DNA of 64,000 bases from Guptibacillus spartinae. GTDB taxonomy: Bacteria; Bacillota; Bacilli; Bacillales; Guptibacillaceae. Of the stretch, positions 59,060 to 64,000 are shown piece after piece. The notes under the pieces are model-generated. The model was not told where the DNA came from and did not search any database. It was given only the letters and a program-made list of their open reading frames with translations. The position numbers and the translations under genes are program-made. The stretch is from NCBI RefSeq assembly GCF_028610625.1, contig NZ_JAQQWU010000007.1, positions 1 through 64,000 of the forward strand, given 5' to 3'. Within the stretch, counting starts at the first letter, position 1. The number at the start of each line of letters is the position of its first letter.

Positions 59060-60103
59060 CTACCTGCTGGCTGTTTTCCGTTCTTCTACCTGTTTAGATC
59101 TCTCCAAGAAATAAAACGCGCTCGAATTGACTTCTCCCTTAGGCTTTTCAGTTCGTTTTATTACTCTGGAACGCCTCATGGTTTGCTTTTCGGCTAATTG
59201 CTTAAATCCTTCAAGGATTAAATTTACACTAAAAATAACAAGAACAAAAAACAATATAGGAACGAGAGGAATCCACGAATTGTAAGGAAGAAATTGATAG
59301 GTAGACCCGATTAAGCCTGACCACTCTGAAGACACAGACCGGTATTCGTCGCCTAATATTGGATCAGGATTAAAAAAAGTTCCCCCGAAAAACAATTTCA
59401 ACAAGCCTAGATGCAGTAAGAGAATGAGCACATTAATCATTTGTTGCAGGAAAATGATGACCATCCGCGGTCCAAGATGAGGCAAAATATGTTTGGTTAA
59501 AATATGGACTTTAGATCCGCCTAACGTTTTGGCTCCCTCAATAAATCCTTTTCCCCAAATCGCATTCGTTTCATTCGATATTAATGTTGTTGTGGTTGGA
59601 ATCGCAACGGCTGTTAAAATAACCATTTCAAAGACAATTCGCTCTAGGTAGGAGAATTGAAATGTCCCCTCCATGCCATTCTCCATTAAAACCCCACTAA
59701 GAATAAAATAACAAAGCAATGAGATCGGTATGTATTGCATCGCATCTACAAATCCAGATGTGCTTCGTAACGTTTGCCGAAAATAAGTACCTCCGATGAC
59801 GCCTGCAACAAAAGAGAGGGCCATTCTCATTGATGCGACTAGAAAAGCAATGCCAATCGTGTACTTTGCCCCAATGATAATCTGTTCAAAGAGATGATAA
59901 CCATACTTATCTGTGCCGAATGGCGGTACCTGCAACGGCGTAAATGGAGAACGATCGATCAAATTTCCATTATCATCATAGAGCATAGACGTTTGTGGCA
60001 CTACATCCTTATAAACAAGAGAATAATATACACTGCTCCCGATGAGGATTACGATAATCATTGTTCCAATGATGAGCATCGGGTTTTTTAAAGCTTTTTT
60101 CAC
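59060..60103 (-). CDS. ABC transporter permease, OppC-like
   Basis: 347 residues. An N-terminal membrane segment and external domain (25-75, 'FTPLQVPPFGTDKYGYHLFEQIIIGAKYT') precede the BPD_transp_1 core. The EAA loop is 'EGAKTLGGSKVHILTKHILPHLGP'. This is the OppC/DppC-type subunit. It lies 20 bp after the OppB-like gene. No substrate-binding protein or ATPase gene is adjacent, so the partners are elsewhere. Confidence 0.83.
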   Translation of the reverse strand: MKKALKNPMLIIGTMIIVILIGSSVYYSLVYKDVVPQTSMLYDDNGNLIDRSPFTPLQVPPFGTDKYGYHLFEQIIIGAKYTIGIAFLVASMRMALSFVAGVIGGTYFRQTLRSTSGFVDAMQYIPISLLCYFILSGVLMENGMEGTFQFSYLERIVFEMVILTAVAIPTTTTLISNETNAIWGKGFIEGAKTLGGSKVHILTKHILPHLGPRMVIIFLQQMINVLILLLHLGLLKLFFGGTFFNPDPILGDEYRSVSSEWSGLIGSTYQFLPYNSWIPLVPILFFVLVIFSVNLILEGFKQLAEKQTMRRSRVIKRTEKPKGEVNSSAFYFLERSKQVEERKTASR

Positions 60104-60123
60104 TGGTATTCCCTCCCTTTCTG

Positions 60124-60981
60124 CTAGAGTAACGCTTCTTCCTTAGCAGCTCGCTCCGCCACAAGCTGATAAATCGTTAAAAATAGAAATATTGGAACAA
60201 AGAGCAAAAGTGCACTTACTGTAAAAATCTCAGGTGTAGGGTGCTCATACATAAAGCGAATTAATCCATTAAGGTTAAAAACATACTCCATGATGAAGAG
60301 ATTAGATAATGCAAACCACACAATGGATCTTGAATGGAAATAGATCGCTAGAATCGTATTTCGAAATACATGAACAAAAAATATTTTTGTAGGCTCAATC
60401 CCTTTCGTTCTTGCGAGTTCAACATAAGGTTTCTCCACTTCCTCCTCAAGAACATGGATCATGATTCGATACAATAATAATGTCGGTAAAATAGAAAGAA
60501 TTAGGATTGGCATCGTATAGATCCGTTCGTAAGCTGCAACGTCCATTAATAGGATATCCGTCTGCTTGTATATCCAAATAACCCCAATTTGCACCAATGC
60601 CAGTACAAAGACGTCGGGAAATGACTCTGTCAAAAAGGCTAACCTTCTAAGCCCTCTTCGAATGATTGGAGGTGCAACATAAGTAAAATAAGTGAATATG
60701 CATGCGACAAAAAAAGCAAGAATTAAAGCACTAAATAAGATGACGATTGAATAAGTAAGATATTCAAACACCACAGGAAAGAGTTGATAACTTTCATTGC
60801 CTGAACGGAATGTTAGTTGTTGAAAATGGATGATGTCTTCAATTGTATTTTGAAGTCTTTTTATGTATCCTTCAGGGTCTAACTTCATTCCAGTGAATAG
60901 TCCTGGTAGAGCACCTAGCAAAAGCACACCAACAAAAGCCGTGATAAATTGAAGCGCAATGCGTGTCGCTTTTCTTCTCAT
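60124..60981 (-). CDS. ABC transporter permease, OppB-like
   Basis: About 285 residues, five or six membrane segments. The EAA loop appears as 'PYVELARTKGIEPTKIFFVHVFRNT'. It is the OppB/DppB-type partner of the following permease gene. The ATG at 60981 follows AAAGGAG by seven bases; the 51-codon extension in the same frame reaches into the divergent gene and is rejected. The pair is divergent from the unknown gene/tgl operon. Confidence 0.83.
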   Translation of the reverse strand: MRRKATRIALQFITAFVGVLLLGALPGLFTGMKLDPEGYIKRLQNTIEDIIHFQQLTFRSGNESYQLFPVVFEYLTYSIVILFSALILAFFVACIFTYFTYVAPPIIRRGLRRLAFLTESFPDVFVLALVQIGVIWIYKQTDILLMDVAAYERIYTMPILILSILPTLLLYRIMIHVLEEEVEKPYVELARTKGIEPTKIFFVHVFRNTILAIYFHSRSIVWFALSNLFIMEYVFNLNGLIRFMYEHPTPEIFTVSALLLFVPIFLFLTIYQLVAERAAKEEALL

Positions 60982-61125
60982 GTGTCTACTCCTTTCATTA
61001 CGATATACTTTTAAGACGTTACCAACTGGTGAAGGTTTCATAAGACAGAAACAATATTTGAAGTGATGAAATGCTTTTCTTTCGAATAAGCTTATAACAA
61101 TGTACTTTCGAAAGGAGGCAACACA

Positions 61126-62073
61126 TTGAAACACTCTGTCTCACTTGAAATGCTCAGAAAAAAAGAAGGAATAAAACCTTTGCAGCAATATATGAACAAC
61201 CTTATAGAATACGATAAAAAAAGAGCCGTTTCTCTATTAAACGAAGAAGACCTTACGTATCCAACCCTTTATGTTCTATCCTCTTATATTAAAGAGAAAC
61301 AGTTAGTCAAATACTTATCAGATCGTAACAAAATTGCTTTATCCATTCAGAAAGATATTCTAGCAAAAGAGCGTGCACCAGCAGCGCCATTTCCCTACTC
61401 CATTTGTGATCTCCCACAATATATTCATTCTGTTTTAAGATGGATGGTTGAAACAGGCTGTGAGGAGAAATTAAACACTCGATATCGACTTGTCGTTGAT
61501 CGAGCTGCTGGATTATTAACAACAATCTATCAGCACCCAGATGATCTTTCAGTTGTTTCTAAATTACTTTTCGAGCGGAAACGCGCAGGTCATTCAACAC
61601 ACTATATTACCTGGGCCTATTTTTCCTCTCATCATATTGGAAGTCTTCTTCCAATCGGCGAAAAATTATTATCATCTAACGAAGAAGAAGTTAATTTTGC
61701 AAGAGAGCTACTACACTTTATACCTGGTTTAGATCAAAATGAGGAACCATATGCCTATTTTAGAGGCTGGTATGAGGAGAACCTTCCCTACCTACTTCAT
61801 AATGAAAACAGTTATGAGTTAACCGCTGAGCTCGCACCATATATTGTCGATCATGAGACAAAATATCGTGAATCCTTCTTTCCCCTGCATACTACCAACC
61901 TGAGACAAAATGAATTTCACACCCTCTCTGAACAAGAAAAAGAGCAGTTAGCAAATCTTTCATACAAAATAAGAATGAGGTCACGCAGAGAATGGAAGGA
62001 ATGGATGAATCGCCCCTTGAGTGCCCAGCTGACGTTCATGGAGGAGGTTCAACATGATTACGATAGCAGGTAG
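61126..62073 (+). CDS. Unknown protein in operon with tgl
   Basis: 315 residues, soluble, helix-rich ('YDKKRAVSLLNEEDLTYPTLYVLSSYIKEKQLVKYL', 'LLTTIYQHPDDLSVVSKLLFERKRAG') with no motif I recognise. It starts at a TTG seven bases after AAAGGAGG and its end overlaps the Tgl start by 20 bases, so translation is coupled. The stable pairing with spore-coat transglutaminase suggests a sporulation role, for example a substrate or regulator, but this is inference. Confidence 0.7.
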   Translation: MKHSVSLEMLRKKEGIKPLQQYMNNLIEYDKKRAVSLLNEEDLTYPTLYVLSSYIKEKQLVKYLSDRNKIALSIQKDILAKERAPAAPFPYSICDLPQYIHSVLRWMVETGCEEKLNTRYRLVVDRAAGLLTTIYQHPDDLSVVSKLLFERKRAGHSTHYITWAYFSSHHIGSLLPIGEKLLSSNEEEVNFARELLHFIPGLDQNEEPYAYFRGWYEENLPYLLHNENSYELTAELAPYIVDHETKYRESFFPLHTTNLRQNEFHTLSEQEKEQLANLSYKIRMRSRREWKEWMNRPLSAQLTFMEEVQHDYDSR

Positions 62074-62932
62074 CATTCCAAGTAAAGAAGCTATTGTAAA
62101 TGCTGGAATACAAAGCCCTCTTGAACAAACGATTCTTGATATTATGCTAATGAGTTCTTATACGTACGCTTATAGATCCATTGATGCACTACTATTTGAA
62201 ATTCGATTTCGCGTTTCGATTACAAATAGTTCACGAGACCTTTATTATAGCGGCGTTCAATTTGCTGACTTCTACCGATCGAGGTGTAATCCAATGTTTT
62301 GGCACCTGCTTCCCGATGGGGCCTTTCAGCTGAAAGCAGGTGTCCCAGCTTCTGAAGCAATTTTAGATATTTATCGAAACGGACCAATGTATGCATTTGA
62401 ATGTGCGACAGCCATGATTATCATTCTCTATCATGCTGCTGTAAAAATGTTACCACCTCAAAAATTTAATACGTTATTTGCCAACATGCGTTTATGGGGA
62501 TGGAAATTCGATCAGGACTTACAAATTGTACACAACATTCCACCCGATTATCTTCCAGGAGATATTCGCTACGTGAAGAATCCAGACGTAAATCCTCTTA
62601 CTCCCGAATGGCAGGGTGAAAATGTCGTCGATTTGGGAGATGGTACTTTTTTTGGTCATGGACTAGGCTTTCGAACCATTGGAGGGATGATCGAGGCACT
62701 TGCCATGCGAAGAAGACCAGGGGCAACACGGATGCCGTACCTCATGCTTCCTGCCACAAGACCTGGTTTTTCATATTTGTATCAATATTCGTTCAATCGT
62801 GACGTTTCAGACCATTCCATTTTACTCTTTGACAATGAGCTAGTCTCTACGCTCACTCTTGAAGAATATGAAAAGGACCGTTCAGCGCTACTTAAAAATT
62901 TTATTACAGTTCGTATCGGAGACTCGATTTAA
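62054..62932 (+). CDS. tgl: Protein-glutamine gamma-glutamyltransferase, spore coat (Tgl)
   Basis: 292 residues. The catalytic Cys is C117 in 'PMYAFECATAMIIILYHA', corresponding to C116 of B. subtilis Tgl, with 'PDGAFQLKAGVPASEAILDIYRNG' upstream. The enzyme makes epsilon-(gamma-glutamyl)lysine cross-links, for example between GerQ molecules in the coat. It is made in the mother cell late in sporulation. The gene overlaps the upstream unknown gene by 20 bases and is preceded by GGAGGTT. Confidence 0.95.
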   Translation: MITIAGSIPSKEAIVNAGIQSPLEQTILDIMLMSSYTYAYRSIDALLFEIRFRVSITNSSRDLYYSGVQFADFYRSRCNPMFWHLLPDGAFQLKAGVPASEAILDIYRNGPMYAFECATAMIIILYHAAVKMLPPQKFNTLFANMRLWGWKFDQDLQIVHNIPPDYLPGDIRYVKNPDVNPLTPEWQGENVVDLGDGTFFGHGLGFRTIGGMIEALAMRRRPGATRMPYLMLPATRPGFSYLYQYSFNRDVSDHSILLFDNELVSTLTLEEYEKDRSALLKNFITVRIGDSI

Positions 62933-62935
62933 TCC

Positions 62936-62960
62936 GGGCGATCCGAAGTGACATTCGCCC
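62936..62960 (+). terminator. Weak terminator after tgl
   Basis: 6-bp arms GGGCGA/TCGCCC with a 13-nt loop, followed by TCTACCCTTT. Confidence 0.5.
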
Positions 62961-63011
62961 TCTACCCTTTAAATTTAGAACATATGTTAAGGGTAAAGGA
63001 CGGTGAAATGC

Positions 63012-63551
63012 ATGAATGATTTCCCTCACATTGAGACGAAACGGCTTATCCTTACTGCTCTGAAAGAAGAAGATCAAACACCTCTTTATTCGATTTTTTC
63101 AGATCCACATGTTACGTATTTTGACGGTGGAAAAGTGATGAAAACAAAAACTCAGGCGCTTCACTATATTCAAGCATTTAAAGACCCTGCTTCCATTTTA
63201 TTGACACATACGATTCGATTTGGCGTTCGCTTAAAGAATTCAGGAGAATTAATCGGTACAGCTGGATTTCAAAACTGGGATCGTACATCAGCTAAAGCAG
63301 AGATTGGGGCTATCCTATCAAGAAAGTTTTGGAGCGGTGGTTATGGACTAGAGGCTGCCAAAGCTATTATTGATTATGGTTTTCAACAAATGAAGCTTCA
63401 TAAAATTTATGCTCAAACGATTGAAGATAACCGTTCCGCTGTGAAACGCCTTGAACAATTAAGTTTTCATAAAGAGGGTCATTTTCTTGATCACATCTAT
63501 ATGCATCAGCGGTACTATGATGTAGTTGTTTATTCACTTATACACAAGTAA
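63012..63551 (+). CDS. GNAT acetyltransferase, RimJ/RimL type
   Basis: About 179 residues: N terminus 'ETKRLILTALKEEDQTPLYSIFSDPHVTYFDGG', acetyl-CoA site 'KAEIGAILSRKFWSGGYGLEAAKAIIDYGF' and the C-terminal 'HKIYAQTIEDNRSAVKRLEQLSFHKEGHF' with the N-x-x-S-x-K/R motif intact. Unlike the one at 14.9 kb, this one is complete. The ATG at 63012 is 11 bases from AAAGGA; a GTG at 63003 is too close to the site. Confidence 0.88.
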   Translation: MNDFPHIETKRLILTALKEEDQTPLYSIFSDPHVTYFDGGKVMKTKTQALHYIQAFKDPASILLTHTIRFGVRLKNSGELIGTAGFQNWDRTSAKAEIGAILSRKFWSGGYGLEAAKAIIDYGFQQMKLHKIYAQTIEDNRSAVKRLEQLSFHKEGHFLDHIYMHQRYYDVVVYSLIHK

Positions 63552-63583
63552 GCGCTCCTTCCGATTGACAGAAGAAGCGCTTA
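63550..63583. terminator. Bidirectional terminator between GNAT and MFS genes
   Basis: Outer stem TAAGCGCT/AGCGCTTA with an inner CTTC/GAAG stem. Confidence 0.65.
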
Positions 63584-63584
63584 G

Positions 63585-64000
63585 TTAGGTTTGTTTTTGT
63601 GGTGGTGGTGACAGAAATGCAGCAATGGAACCCAGAATTGGAAAGATGAGGATCATTAATAAAATTTCTGTATAACCACCAAAAAAATCAAATGCGATTC
63701 CGAATGGAAGTGGTCCAAAAGCTGAACCAATAACCATTGTTGTGGTTGCAATTCCTTTAATACTTCCGAGATGTTCTCTTCCAAAATAGTTTGGCCATAT
63801 AATATTTAATGTGATTCGTTCAAATCCCCCAATAACTCCCCAAATAACAGCAAATACAATGGCAAGTGAATAGCATTGAACTTGAGTTAGCAAAACAATA
63901 AATATGATTTGGCCGATAAAAGATAGTCCAAGCACAATATGTACATGAACCCGCTCAAGAAGAAATCCAGATACCATTGTTACGGGAAAACCGACAATTG
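63585..64000 (-). CDS. MFS transporter, C-terminal part (partial at window edge)
   Basis: The frame is open from the window end (64000) to a stop at 63585, about 138 residues visible. The segment 'TMVSGFLLERVHVHIVLGLSF' (Gly and Arg of the second MFS loop) and four hydrophobic helices correspond to the C-terminal half of a major-facilitator transporter. The first Met in the visible part (63977) is internal. Substrate unknown. Confidence 0.82.
   Translation of the reverse strand, partial: IVGFPVTMVSGFLLERVHVHIVLGLSFIGQIIFIVLLTQVQCYSLAIVFAVIWGVIGGFERITLNIIWPNYFGREHLGSIKGIATTTMVIGSAFGPLPFGIAFDFFGGYTEILLMILIFPILGSIAAFLSPPPQKQT

Overview
The window comes from a low-G+C, endospore-forming Firmicute of the Bacillaceae. 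Evidence for this is the Bacillus-type 16S rRNA start with tandem rrn promoters, two complete spore-germination receptor operons (gerA-gerB-gerC type), SpoIIP, a CwlC-like amidase, spore-coat transglutaminase Tgl, YteA, YjcZ, two orphan sporulation-type histidine kinases, and the regulatory style (FMN riboswitch, arginine T-box, cre-like sites, strong GGAGG ribosome binding sites, many U-tailed hairpin terminators). A CPA1-type Na+/H+ antiporter fits a salt- or alkali-tolerant relative, but I cannot name the species. The DNA is ordinary chromosome: I see no prophage, insertion sequence, CRISPR array or tRNA gene.

Layout. 1-0.4 kb: 5' end of a 16S gene leaving the window leftwards, with two rrn promoters. 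0.8-8.6 kb: CHY zinc finger, small hypothetical, DoxX, MFS, PAS histidine kinase, hydrolase, GNAT, and the divergent methionine-salvage pair mtnE/mtnU. 8.8-13.3 kb: YmaF, GDPD, YjcZ, YtxH-like protein, a queuosine-precursor operon (queF-yhhQ) behind a candidate preQ1 switch, and an HtrA protease. 13.4-21.9 kb: KinB-like kinase with a Spo0A box, GNAT, antiporter, neutral protease, YitT, SpoIIP, cytochrome c. 22-28.1 kb: FMN riboswitch-ribU, amidase, OppA lipoprotein, and a MocR regulator that lacks its PLP lysine. 28.2-35.6 kb: small proteins, DinB, an RsgA GTPase behind a leader-peptide attenuator, thiolase, XRE/membrane pair, Usp, KtrD-like K+ channel. 35.8-38.7 kb: AirSR/YhcYZ-like two-component system and an FMN reductase. 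38.7-44.8 kb: ger operon 1, long-form isocitrate dehydrogenase, Sco. 45-48.7 kb: SDR/ArsR, Nudix, three single-span micro-proteins, CzrA-type sensor, CtaG. 48.7-56.2 kb: a hairpin repeat, YteA, T-box-argS, ger operon 2. 56.2-64 kb: small proteins, CwlC-like amidase, ECF sigma/anti-sigma, two OppBC-like permeases, an unknown gene overlapping tgl, GNAT and a truncated MFS gene.

The most interesting observation is the roughly 250-nt leader of the rsgA paralogue (minus strand, about 30,200 to 29,941). It has a good promoter, a 20-codon leader ORF with its own ribosome binding site, and an 11-bp antiterminator. The 5' arm of that antiterminator lies inside the last codons of the leader ORF, and its 3' arm overlaps a terminator ending in nine U. 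This is the architecture of translation-coupled attenuation as known for antibiotic-inducible resistance genes, here placed in front of a ribosome-assembly GTPase. Second-tier points are the three-gene micro-protein operon next to a CzrA-type sensor and CtaG, the PLP-less MocR, the Cys-rich GAF kinase, and the candidate ArsR operators in front of both arsR and its SDR neighbour.
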